This document shows positions 17,714 to 25,452 of a DNA stretch of 64,000 bases, in pieces. The stretch is from contig CAXTVM010000001.1 in the NCBI GenBank assembly GCA_964247725.1, forward strand, positions 62,001-126,000, given 5' to 3'. Origin of the DNA: Lichenicola sp964247725 (GTDB lineage: Bacteria > Pseudomonadota > Alphaproteobacteria > Acetobacterales > Acetobacteraceae). Below the pieces are notes generated by a model. That model searched no databases and was not told the DNA's origin. It worked only from the letters and a program-made list of their open reading frames with translations. The position numbers and the translations under genes are program-made. Numbering within the stretch: position 1 is the stretch's first letter; each line of letters begins with the position of its first letter.

Positions 17714-18762
17714 GAGTTCTGACCTTCCTGTTGACCGCATCACTGCTTTTGGGCGCGCAGGCAGCGATGTCGCGAGCTCGGGCATCTGGCGTCAACCTGC
17801 GAATGATGATCACGGTTCGGAGCGAGATGGTTCGACTGTCCGATCTCTTCACGGGTCTACAGCCAGGACAGGATTGTGATATTGGCCAGTCTCCAGCACC
17901 GGGAAAACGGATCGTGATCCCGCCATCCCAGCTCGCCGCGATTGCAGCCGAGTTCGGGGTCGATTGGGAGCCGGGTCTTGCCTATCAGGCGGCTATCTTG
18001 GAGCGTCTTGGGCGGACTGTTACACGTGAAGAAGTGCTCGCTGTGCTGAAGCCGGCCTTGGCTGGGGAGGGCGCGGTGCCCGAGAGCGAGCTTTCACTCG
18101 CGGCGTTCGTCTCGCCCGTTCTTCCGATCGAGATCACGGCACCTCCCCAGGTGCAGACGCTCGATTTTGATCCGCGGACGGGCCGTTTCTCCGCCACCAT
18201 GCTTTTCGCCGGCCCTGAAGCTGACGGCATGACGATCAGGCTGGTCGGACGGGCGGAGCAGCAGGTGAGCGTCATGGCATTAACACACCCGCTTCCGGCA
18301 GGTGCGCTGCTGTTACCTGACGATCTGCAGACTATACGGGTGGGGCTGGCCGGCCTCCATGGATCCCCCGTCACGGCCATGGCGGAGGCCGAGGGCATGG
18401 CGCTGAAGCGGCCGCTTCAACAAGGTTCGCCCTTGCTCCACGAGATGCTGATGCGACCGATGCTGATCGACAGGGGTCGTCCTGTCGTGCTTCGGCTACG
18501 AAGTTCTGGGTTGCAGCTCACCGCCGCGGGCACCGCCCTTGAGGCCGGCGGCGCGGGAGATCGCATTCACGTCATCAACTCCCTGTCGCACGCCGTACTC
18601 GTGGGCGAAGTCACCGGTAGCGCGGAAGTCGAGATCGATCCGGGCACAGCGCCGGTGATCGGGAAGATGACCGATGGGCAAAACGGCCTGCCAAAGATCG
18701 CAGGCGGGACTTTAAGAGGCGCACGCGACTTTGCCAGCTACGCGCAGGAGGCGCAGAATTAA
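17710..18762 (+). CDS. flgA: Flagellar P-ring assembly chaperone FlgA
   Basis: Periplasmic chaperone for P-ring formation. The 350-aa product has a Sec signal peptide (VLTFLLTASLLLGAQAAMSR). The conserved SAF domain lies in the second half (VMALTHPLPAGALLLPDDLQ; VTAMAEAEGMALKRPLQQGSPL). The C-terminus has the usual DRIHVINSLSHAVLVGEVTG. It is longer than the E. coli protein (219 aa) because of an N-terminal extension common in alphaproteobacteria. It is translationally coupled to flgG and flgH. Confidence 0.95.
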   Translation: MRVLTFLLTASLLLGAQAAMSRARASGVNLRMMITVRSEMVRLSDLFTGLQPGQDCDIGQSPAPGKRIVIPPSQLAAIAAEFGVDWEPGLAYQAAILERLGRTVTREEVLAVLKPALAGEGAVPESELSLAAFVSPVLPIEITAPPQVQTLDFDPRTGRFSATMLFAGPEADGMTIRLVGRAEQQVSVMALTHPLPAGALLLPDDLQTIRVGLAGLHGSPVTAMAEAEGMALKRPLQQGSPLLHEMLMRPMLIDRGRPVVLRLRSSGLQLTAAGTALEAGGAGDRIHVINSLSHAVLVGEVTGSAEVEIDPGTAPVIGKMTDGQNGLPKIAGGTLRGARDFASYAQEAQN

Positions 18763-19496
18763 TGGATTGCAGGCCCATCTGGCTGGCCAGCCTTCTCCTG
18801 CCCGGTATCCTATCCGGCTGCGGATCGTTGTCCCGCCTGTCTGACATCGGTCGGCCCCCGTCCCTGACGCCTATTACCGATCCGACACAGGCACGAGACT
18901 ACAGACCACTGACGATGCCAACGCCGCCGCTGGAGCAGGCACCAAGCGACCTTGCCAGCCTCTGGAGGCCTGGAAGCCGAGCTTTCTTCAAGGATCAGCG
19001 GGCGGCCCAGGTTGGGGATCTGGTCACGGTTTTGGTGGATATCACAGACGCTGCAAATTTAGAGGACGGTACCACCGCAACGCGGACCGGAACCGAGTCG
19101 ATGGGAATACCCAACCTGTTTGGACTGAAAGGAAAGATCGCTCAGGCGCTGACAGGAGCGAACTCACTCAACACTAACAGCTCCAACAGCAATGTTTCCA
19201 CCGGCACCATTAAACGGAACGAGAGCGTCACGCTGCGTCTAGCAGGAACGGTAACCCAGCTGCTGGCCAACGGCAACTTCGTGGTGACCGCGCGTCAGGA
19301 AGTTCGGGTCAATAGCGAGCTTCGCGTGCTGGAAGTCAGCGGGATCGTCCGGCCGCAAGATATCTCAAGCGATAACACCATCACTCACGATCGGATGGCC
19401 GAGGCGCGAATTTCCTATGGCGGCAAGGGACAATTGACGGATCTGCAGACTCCACGCTACGGGCAGCAGCTCCTGGACGTCCTCCTCCCGTTCTAG
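18762..19496 (+). CDS. flgH: Flagellar L-ring lipoprotein FlgH
   Basis: Outer-membrane L-ring subunit. The 244-aa product has a lipoprotein signal peptide with lipobox LSGC (lipidated Cys about residue 21). The family core follows: DQRAAQVGDLVTVLVDITDA, ESVTLRLAGTVTQLLANGNF, VRPQDISSDNTITHDRMAEA and YGQQLLDVLLPF at the end. The start overlaps the flgA stop by one base (TAATG). It converges on dksA seven bases beyond. Confidence 0.97.
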   Translation: MDCRPIWLASLLLPGILSGCGSLSRLSDIGRPPSLTPITDPTQARDYRPLTMPTPPLEQAPSDLASLWRPGSRAFFKDQRAAQVGDLVTVLVDITDAANLEDGTTATRTGTESMGIPNLFGLKGKIAQALTGANSLNTNSSNSNVSTGTIKRNESVTLRLAGTVTQLLANGNFVVTARQEVRVNSELRVLEVSGIVRPQDISSDNTITHDRMAEARISYGGKGQLTDLQTPRYGQQLLDVLLPF

Positions 19497-19502
19497 CCTG
19501 GC

Positions 19503-19916
19503 TCAATCGTCGCGATGAACCTTCTCCATACGCTCGTGCCGCTCCTGGGCCTCGATTGAGAGGGTGGCGATCGGTCTTGCCTCAAGACGCTTGAGGCCGA
19601 TCGGCTCGCCTGTCTCCTCGCAGAAGCCGTAGCTGCCGTTCTCGATCCGCAGCAAGGCCTGTCCGATCTTTGCGATGAGCTTGCGGGCCCGATCGCGCGT
19701 CCTCAGTTCGAGCGCCCGGTCCGTCTCGACGCTGGCACGGTCGGCGATGTCGGCCTCATGAATGCCACCCTCGGAGAGGCTGGCTAGGGTCCCATCGGCT
19801 TCCTTCAGCAGCTCTGCCCGCCATCGGAGGAGCTTCAGGCGGAAATACTCTACCTGCCTCGGGTTCATGAACTCCTCTTCGTCGGCTGGACGGTAGTCAG
19901 AGGGCAGAGTGATCAT
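19503..19916 (-). CDS. dksA: DksA-type RNA polymerase-binding regulator
   Basis: Secondary-channel regulator of RNA polymerase acting with ppGpp. The 137-aa product has a coiled coil with the tip DIADRA (Asp56, Asp59, Ala61). The C-terminal zinc-finger fold (GSYGFCEETGEPIGLKRLEA) keeps only Cys99 of the four canonical cysteines; the others are Thr, Ser and Ala in CEET and SIEA. This cysteine-poor form is usual in alphaproteobacteria. It lies downstream of fliX on the same strand and may be co-transcribed, but a separate promoter in the 106-bp gap is equally likely. Confidence 0.92.
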   Translation of the reverse strand: MITLPSDYRPADEEEFMNPRQVEYFRLKLLRWRAELLKEADGTLASLSEGGIHEADIADRASVETDRALELRTRDRARKLIAKIGQALLRIENGSYGFCEETGEPIGLKRLEARPIATLSIEAQERHERMEKVHRDD

Positions 19917-20022
19917 ATGCGCCTTACCCTGAGCGGCAACGAGCGTCGCCTTGGAGGAACCGGCGGCTTATACCCAGGCCTACAGGTTGCGCCAAGCGCC
20001 AAGTCCAGCTGTCACATTCAGG

Positions 20023-20475
20023 TCAGGGAGTGGGGCTGGGGGTGCCTTCCTTCATCATGGAGGCCCGCGCCAGTTCGATACGGGCCCGGAGACGGATCGA
20101 GTTGATCGTACGCGCAAGCTCCGGGTTGCCGGTCTCAGGCATGGCCGTTGTCAGCAGGAGAAGCTTGCCTAGCGCCTCGCCGCCGCCGTCAGAGAGCAGG
20201 GCACGCTGAAGCTCGGCCAGCGCCGCCAGCAGCTTCTGTCCATGCTGGCGAGCTTCACGATCGCCTGCTTCGGACGTCATGGTCTCCTGCAATGCCAGCA
20301 TCAGCGACGTGCTGACCGGAGCGGTCTTTCCAGTTGGGCTGATGGTGCCAGGCTTGGCGGCAACCGGCGCCGAGATGTCGGTCGCCACCGTGAAACCACT
20401 GTGGCAAGCCGGGGGGGCACCGACCGCACCCTTGGCGTCCGCGGGGAGGATCCGGCCTACTGCAGGCATGCTCAT
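20023..20475 (-). CDS. fliX: Flagellar assembly regulator FliX
   Basis: In Caulobacter FliX couples basal-body assembly to class III/IV flagellar transcription through FlbD. The 150-aa product has a variable N-terminal half and then the FliX signature STSLMLALQETMTSEAGDRE, LLAALAELQRALLS and SIRLRARIELARASM. It is divergent from flgI across 119 bp, the same arrangement known in Caulobacter crescentus. No flbD is present in the window. Confidence 0.85.
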   Translation of the reverse strand: MSMPAVGRILPADAKGAVGAPPACHSGFTVATDISAPVAAKPGTISPTGKTAPVSTSLMLALQETMTSEAGDREARQHGQKLLAALAELQRALLSDGGGEALGKLLLLTTAMPETGNPELARTINSIRLRARIELARASMMKEGTPSPTP

Positions 20476-20541
20476 GAGCTCGTCGCCTCCGCGGGGCCGG
20501 AGTGCCAGCCGCCCCTTCTGCCAGATTCATACATTCTTCGT

Positions 20542-20571
20542 GCTTTCGCTGCATAATGTAGCGGCGAAAGC
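20542..20571. promoter_or_regulatory. Inverted repeat in the fliX/flgI divergent promoter
   Basis: GCTTTCGCTGC and GCGGCGAAAGC (11-bp arms, one mismatch, 8-bp spacer) sit midway between the fliX and flgI starts. A shared operator for the two transcription units is likely by position. The sequence differs from the dyad at the fliL/flgF promoter. Confidence 0.5.
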
Positions 20572-20594
20572 TTGACGAGCCCTGAAGGGATACG

Positions 20595-21701
20595 ATGCGC
20601 GCGTTCTGCCTCCTGATCCTCCTGTCGGCAACGATCGCGCTGTGGCCTCGGCAGGCGGTCTCGGAGTCGGTGCGGATCAAGGACATCGCCGACGTCGAGG
20701 GGATCCGGAGCAACCAGCTCATCGGCTACGGCCTCGTCGTAGGCCTGAACGGTACAGGCGACCGCCTCAACAACTCCCTGTTCACCCGGGAATCACTGAT
20801 CAGCATGCTCGAGCGTCTCGGAGTGAACATCCGCGACCAGGAGACGAAGCTGCAGACACGGGATATCGCGGCGGTCATGGTGACGGCGGAGCTTGCTCCC
20901 TTCTCCCACGACGGCAGCCGCATCGATGTGACGGTCTCCGCCACCGGGGATGCGACTGATCTTTCCGGCGGTACGCTGCTGGTCACGCCGCTGATGGCGG
21001 CAGATGGAGACGTGTATGCCGTAGCTCAGGGGCAGCTGGTCAGCAGCGCGTTCTCAGCCAAGGGGGCGGCCGCGTCGGTCACGCGCAACATCCCGACGAG
21101 TGCACACATCGCCAACGGCGCCTTGGTTGAGAAGGAGGTTGCGGTCGATCTCGGGGCCCGTAACGAGCTGCATCTTTCGCTCCGCAACCCGGATCTCACC
21201 ACTGCGGAGCGGATGGCCAGCGTCATCAACTCCAGCGTCGGTGACATCGCCCGGGTTAGCGATCCTCGTACGGTGACCCTCGCTCTCAACGGGGGAGACG
21301 TGATGGGCATGCTGGGACGGGTGGAGGATCTGATGGTGCAACCCGACACGCCTGCCGTCGTCGTCGTTGACGAGGCCAGCGGTACGATCGTGATGGGCGA
21401 CAACGTCCGGATCAGTACCGTCGCCATCGCGCAGGGGAACCTCACCATTCAGATCACCGAGGCACCGGTCGCGTCACAACCCGGGCCGTTCTCCGGCGGC
21501 AGCACGGCGGTGCTGCCGCGGACGTCGGTGAAGGTCGACACCGGGGCCGGAAAGCGTCTCGGCATCCTCCCGGAGACCCCCAGCCTGCGGGACCTTGTCG
21601 GAGGCCTGAACGCGCTTGGCGTCGGGCCAAGGGACATGATCAGCATCCTGCAGACGATCAAGGCGGCGGGTGCGCTGCAAGCCAACCTGGTGGTGCGATG
21701 A
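20595..21701 (+). CDS. flgI: Flagellar P-ring protein FlgI
   Basis: Periplasmic P-ring subunit, with FlgA as its chaperone. The 368-aa product has a Sec signal peptide (FCLLILLSATIALWPRQAVS). The family blocks are RIKDIADVEGIRSNQLIGYG, LVVGLNGTGDR, ISMLERLGVN, AVMVTAELAPFS and the C-terminal LVGGLNALGVGPRDMISILQ. AAGGGA precedes the start. It overlaps the next gene by ATGA. Codon use is more GC-rich here than in flgF-flgH. Confidence 0.98.
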   Translation: MRAFCLLILLSATIALWPRQAVSESVRIKDIADVEGIRSNQLIGYGLVVGLNGTGDRLNNSLFTRESLISMLERLGVNIRDQETKLQTRDIAAVMVTAELAPFSHDGSRIDVTVSATGDATDLSGGTLLVTPLMAADGDVYAVAQGQLVSSAFSAKGAAASVTRNIPTSAHIANGALVEKEVAVDLGARNELHLSLRNPDLTTAERMASVINSSVGDIARVSDPRTVTLALNGGDVMGMLGRVEDLMVQPDTPAVVVVDEASGTIVMGDNVRISTVAIAQGNLTIQITEAPVASQPGPFSGGSTAVLPRTSVKVDTGAGKRLGILPETPSLRDLVGGLNALGVGPRDMISILQTIKAAGALQANLVVR

Positions 21702-22027
21702 CAGTACCCGAGATCCGGCGCGATCCGCGCACAACGCCGATTCCGGCTCCGGCGCCGGGTCCACCTGCCGCCACGACTGCCGCGCCAGACGCCAAAGTGT
21801 GGAAGGCGGCGCAGGACTTCGAGGCGATGGCGATCGGACAACTGCTCGAGCCGATGTTCGCGACCGTGGACACCTCCAAAAGCATGTTCTCGGGTGGAGC
21901 CGGCGAGGAAAGCTTCAAGCCAATGCTGACCACCGAGATGGCAAAGGAGGTCGAGGCGCATGGGGGCCTCGGGCTTGCCGACGGCATCTACCAGCAAATG
22001 TTGAAGATGCAGGAAGGCCATCGATGA
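21698..22027 (+). CDS. flgJ: Rod-binding protein (FlgJ N-terminal domain/CheL-like)
   Basis: A 109-aa protein equal to the rod-binding half of FlgJ without the muramidase domain, as is usual in alphaproteobacteria. After a Pro-rich N-terminus comes AAQDFEAMAIGQLLEPMFAT, then EESFKPMLTTEMAKEVEAHG and GLADGIYQQMLK. It probably caps or guides rod assembly. A separate peptidoglycan hydrolase would have to open the wall. It overlaps both neighbours by four bases. Confidence 0.88.
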   Translation: MTVPEIRRDPRTTPIPAPAPGPPAATTAAPDAKVWKAAQDFEAMAIGQLLEPMFATVDTSKSMFSGGAGEESFKPMLTTEMAKEVEAHGGLGLADGIYQQMLKMQEGHR

Positions 22028-22404
22028 CCTCCGAGCTGAATAACGCTGCGCTGCGACTCTGCGATGTCCTGGAGGCCGAGAACGAGGTGCTGGCGAAGCT
22101 CGAGTTCGGGCGTATCGGCGCACTCCAGGCCGAAAAGCAGAAGGCGCTCGCAGTCCTGAACGGCTTCGCAGCGGAAGCGGCCAACCCGGCAACTCGGAGG
22201 AATCCAGCACTCGGGGCTCGGCTGCAGCGGCTTGCCGACGAGAACCGGCGCCTGCTTGAGCAGGCCATCATGGTCCAGAAGCGCATCATGGCCGTGCTGG
22301 CAGGCGCTGCCAGAACGGCTCAGGCGCCGATCGGCTACGGCTCGAGAGGCAGGCCGCCGTTGCAGAATGGTGCCGGCGCGGTTGCGCTGATCCTGCGTGC
22401 CTGA
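22024..22404 (+). CDS. flgN: FlgN-like flagellar chaperone
   Basis: A 126-aa all-helical protein that starts at ATG 22024, overlapping the rod-binding gene (ATGA). Features include ALRLCDVLEAENEVLAKLEF, the LQAEKQKALAVLNGF helix and ENRRLLEQAIMVQKRIMAVL with a Gly/Tyr-rich tail. This matches the layout of alphaproteobacterial FlgN, the cytosolic export chaperone of the hook-filament junction proteins FlgK/FlgL. The assignment rests on helical pattern and position, as FlgN is poorly conserved. Confidence 0.7.
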   Translation: MTSELNNAALRLCDVLEAENEVLAKLEFGRIGALQAEKQKALAVLNGFAAEAANPATRRNPALGARLQRLADENRRLLEQAIMVQKRIMAVLAGAARTAQAPIGYGSRGRPPLQNGAGAVALILRA

Positions 22405-22494
22405 TGCATGGATCGGGCCTCTGCAGATGGGCCGATCGAGGCTGGACGAGCCCGACGCCATGTCGCGTCTGCTCGTCCAGGACGATAGCGACCT

Positions 22495-23376
22495 TCACTC
22501 CTCGCCGGTGTCCGGGGCCAAATTCTCAGCCTCAGGCTGTTCGGACGCCACGACGATCGCCCCGCTGTTTGCCAGATCGGGAGTCCTGCGGCCACGGCGC
22601 AGCACGGCGCTGCCCTCCCGCAGCACGTCCGCAGCCGCGCGACGGGTCGTAGCATTTGGGGAACGACGCATCTTGACGGCAGCCGCACTGCGAAGGGATG
22701 TCGTCCTGGTCGCGGCCGCCTTTACCGAGCGGGCTGCGGTCGATGTCGCGCGAGGCGTCTTTGGCTTGCGGGCGCTGTCACCGTTCGATTTTACGGTGGC
22801 TGCGCGGGTCGCCGGACCCCTCGCCGTGCGACGGGCGGCTGCGGTGGTCGCCTTACCGTTCTTCATGCGAGCCGCCGCGGTTTGTCGGGTCGGCGTGCGC
22901 GTCGGCGGCGTAGCGGGCTTGCGAGTCGCAGCCAAGACCGTCCCGCGAGCAGTGTTGCTTTTGCCGGCACCCGTCCGCGTCGCGGCCGTCCGCTTCGTCG
23001 GTGCCCGCGTCGTCGCGGTCCGCTTTGCGGTCGCTGCAGCGACGGATCGGGTCGTCTTCCTGGGCGCCGTCCTTGCTGCGGCAGTCTTCGTCGTCGCCTT
23101 CGCGGTTCTCGCAGCTGTGGTCGCGGCCGTCCGGGTCGTCTTCGTGCGGGTCGCGGAAGCCTTGGCGGCACGCATCGTCTTTGCGGCGGCCTTGGGCGCC
23201 GACGGCTTCTTCGCCGCTCGCATCTTCACCGGTACCGAGCGCGGCGCGGTTGTCGTCTTGGCCCGCGTCGTGCGGGCGGCACCGCCACGCGGACTCGTTC
23301 CCGCCGCCCGGCGGCCACCCGCGCGGATTGCCATCGCGCGGCCGCGCGGACCTCGGTTACTGCTGTCGCTGCTCAT
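22495..23376 (-). CDS. Histone H1-like Ala/Lys/Arg/Thr-rich basic protein
   Basis: About 293 aa from MSSDSSNRG. Ala, Thr, Arg and Lys make up most of residues 20-240, in irregular short repeats such as AAKTMRAAKASATRTKTTRT, with almost no aromatic residues. The C-terminal 60 residues are less biased and end acidic (ASEQPEAENLAPDTGEE). Such composition suits a disordered DNA- or polymer-binding chromatin-like protein. AAGG lies nine bases before the start; an in-frame ATG 63 bp upstream (23439) is an alternative. It converges on flgN. Specific function unknown. Confidence 0.75.
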   Translation of the reverse strand: MSSDSSNRGPRGRAMAIRAGGRRAAGTSPRGGAARTTRAKTTTAPRSVPVKMRAAKKPSAPKAAAKTMRAAKASATRTKTTRTAATTAARTAKATTKTAAARTAPRKTTRSVAAATAKRTATTRAPTKRTAATRTGAGKSNTARGTVLAATRKPATPPTRTPTRQTAAARMKNGKATTAAARRTARGPATRAATVKSNGDSARKPKTPRATSTAARSVKAAATRTTSLRSAAAVKMRRSPNATTRRAAADVLREGSAVLRRGRRTPDLANSGAIVVASEQPEAENLAPDTGEE

Positions 23377-24075
23377 ACTGGAAACCTTGTCCTCGAGGAA
23401 GATGATCGACGAGAGCTGGATGAAGATCGTTCGTCGCAACCGGAGTCCCGCACGCGGCTGGGAGTTGAACCTATCCTGGCCGTACCGTCACCATGATCGC
23501 CGAACCGCGGCGTTGTCCGGTTGCCGGAACTCGACAGGCCCGACTCCTGACTCTAGCCCGCGCGACCTCGAGCGCTCTCCTTGAATCCATTCCCATCTGT
23601 CAATCAAAACTGATTGCAGTCGCAGAGTTCCACCGCCGTTCCCATTGCACCGGCAACGGCCATCGCAGCTCGTGGCATCCGCCGTCCGGCGCTGGATCGT
23701 TGAGATCGGTATCGCGAAGCGGACGGGCGCATCTTCGATTTGCGGGCGGGGCTGGCCACGGCGTTCCAGAAGGCAGCTACGGGGCGGCCGACAGGCTCAC
23801 CGGCGGCATGACCGCCCACAGCCATGCCTGCGGCGGAACGATGGTACGCCCCCATCCGCAACCGGACTTGCCGCCTCGGTTCTACGGCGGCATCACAGAT
23901 GCCCCGGGGACGGATCGCAGGCGCGCCGCGCACGTTGTCGCCCCGCCGCCGAGCATCCCGCGCCGGCGACGTGCCTGCCGAAAATGCCAAGGCTGTCGAA
24001 CAGACCGATGACGAAGAACCACACCGCAATGCCCGTCCAGCCTATGTCCCGCCCCTTATCGCCGGGTCATGGAGC
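23377..24075. other. Long gap upstream of the DUF2272 gene
   Basis: About 700 bp without a convincing gene. On the minus strand near 24000 one frame briefly encodes a membrane-like segment (DIGWTGIAVWFFVIGLFDSL), and a second frame near 23700 has Ala/Arg-rich codons. These may be remnants of a decayed membrane protein. The promoter of the H1-like gene and that of the DUF2272 gene must lie here. Confidence 0.4.
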
Positions 24076-24963
24076 GTGAGACGCCGCATCGGATCGATCC
24101 TGTTGGCGTTCTTGCTCGCGGCCTGTGCCGACAACCCTGTCGTGACCGCGCCGCAGCCGAAGCCGGCGCCCACGCCAGTGGCGCAGTACCGCACCTCGCA
24201 GGGCCCCGCCGCACCGGACGAGCACGTCCCCGACTTCGCCACGCGCAGCTTCGTGCCGTTCAACCGCCAGGACGCGATCGCGATCGCGCTCCGCGAATGG
24301 CGGCTATTCGGCGAGCCGGTGGACGACGACGATCCGGAGCTGCGGCCGGATCCGTCCGGTGCCGGCGTGAAGCCCGAGCGGCTCCCCGGCCTGTGGGAGC
24401 GCGTCGGCGAGTACTGGTGGATCGGCCAGGATCCCTACGAGGCCGAGGTGAGCTGGACTGGCAAGCACGACGTCGAGGGCACGCCGTTCAGGTTCGAGCA
24501 CGACGCCCGCTTCGCCTGGTCGGCGGCCTTCATCTCCTACGTGATGCGGGTCGCCGGCGCCGGCGACCGGTTCCCCTACTCGCCGAACCACTCGACCTAC
24601 ATCAACGCCGCCGCGTCGGGCTCGGCGGGCGCGCTGCAGGCCCAGAATCCGGCGACCTATGCGCCGCGACCGGGCGATCTGATCTGTGCCGGGCGCGGCT
24701 CCGGACGATCGGTGCGGTTCGCCAGCCTACCGAGGCGGGCCGGCTTTCCGGCGCATTGCGGGCTCGTCGTGGCCAGGAGCGCGGCACAGCTCAGCATCAT
24801 CGGCGGCAACGTCGACGACGCGGTGACGCTCACGCACGTTCCGGTGGGGCCGACCGGCCTGATCGACAGCCCCGACGGCACCTCGCTGGACAGCCGCTAC
24901 GCCTGGTGCGCCGTGCTGCAGGTGCTCTACGACACGAACGAGGAGCCGGCGGGGAGCGAATGA
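24076..24963 (+). CDS. DUF2272 lipoprotein
   Basis: A predicted lipoprotein of about 295 aa. From GTG 24076 the signal VRRRIGSILLAFLLAACADN has lipobox LAAC. The DUF2272 body includes GEYWWIGQDPYEAEVSWTGK, FAWSAAFISYVMRVAGAGDR, YSPNHSTYINAAA and GDLICAGRGSGR, with an AHCGLVV segment like NlpC/CHAP-type Cys/His folds. The frame is open back to an ATG at 23824, but those residues are Arg-rich and unlikely to be translated. The start is uncertain because no good ribosome-binding site precedes GTG 24076. The convergent rhodanese gene ends six bases away. Confidence 0.8.
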   Translation: MRRRIGSILLAFLLAACADNPVVTAPQPKPAPTPVAQYRTSQGPAAPDEHVPDFATRSFVPFNRQDAIAIALREWRLFGEPVDDDDPELRPDPSGAGVKPERLPGLWERVGEYWWIGQDPYEAEVSWTGKHDVEGTPFRFEHDARFAWSAAFISYVMRVAGAGDRFPYSPNHSTYINAAASGSAGALQAQNPATYAPRPGDLICAGRGSGRSVRFASLPRRAGFPAHCGLVVARSAAQLSIIGGNVDDAVTLTHVPVGPTGLIDSPDGTSLDSRYAWCAVLQVLYDTNEEPAGSE

Positions 24964-24969
24964 GCCGCC

Positions 24970-25395
24970 TCAGCGCTGGCGCCACGGTAGCGCCTCGGCC
25001 TTCCAGCCGGCCACCTGCCCGCGATGGCCGTCCGCATCCGGCGGCCCCTCGAAGCCATCGGCGACGTTGAAGACAAGGCGGTACCCCGCCCGCGCGGCGA
25101 GCTCCGCCGCGGCCAGGCTGCGGACGCCGCTCCGGCAGATGAAGTAGATCGGGTGCTGCGGGGCAAGGCCGGCGGCGCCGAGCTGCTCGACGAAGCTGGG
25201 GTTGACGGCACCGCTCGGGAACGACTGCCACTGCACCAACAGCACGCGCTTGCCCAGCGGTTGCAGGTCGGGCAGCCCGACATAAGTCCATTCGGCGTCG
25301 GTGCGCACGTCGACCAGCTGCGCGTCCGGTTCGCCGGCCAGCGCTTCGTAGGCCTGCCGCGGTGCCACGTCCTCGACCATCCTGCCCGTCTCCAA
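24970..25395 (-). CDS. Single-domain rhodanese-like sulfurtransferase
   Basis: A 141-aa one-domain rhodanese. DVRTDAEWTYVGLPDLQPLG is the CH2A-like N-part, and the active-site loop is FICRSGVRS with catalytic Cys followed by the usual six-residue P-loop-like cradle. FNVADGFEGPPDADGHRG and a Trp-containing C-terminus match small rhodaneses similar to GlpE/PspE. A start at MVEDV (25380) is also possible. No sulfur-metabolism genes adjoin; the neighbours are an MFS gene (same strand) and a DUF2272 gene (convergent). Confidence 0.9.
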   Translation of the reverse strand: METGRMVEDVAPRQAYEALAGEPDAQLVDVRTDAEWTYVGLPDLQPLGKRVLLVQWQSFPSGAVNPSFVEQLGAAGLAPQHPIYFICRSGVRSLAAAELAARAGYRLVFNVADGFEGPPDADGHRGQVAGWKAEALPWRQR

Positions 25396-25452
25396 CCGTC
25401 ATGGTGACGGCCAAGCTGGTCCGCGCCGGCGGGCGGCGCAATGCAGGCGGCG

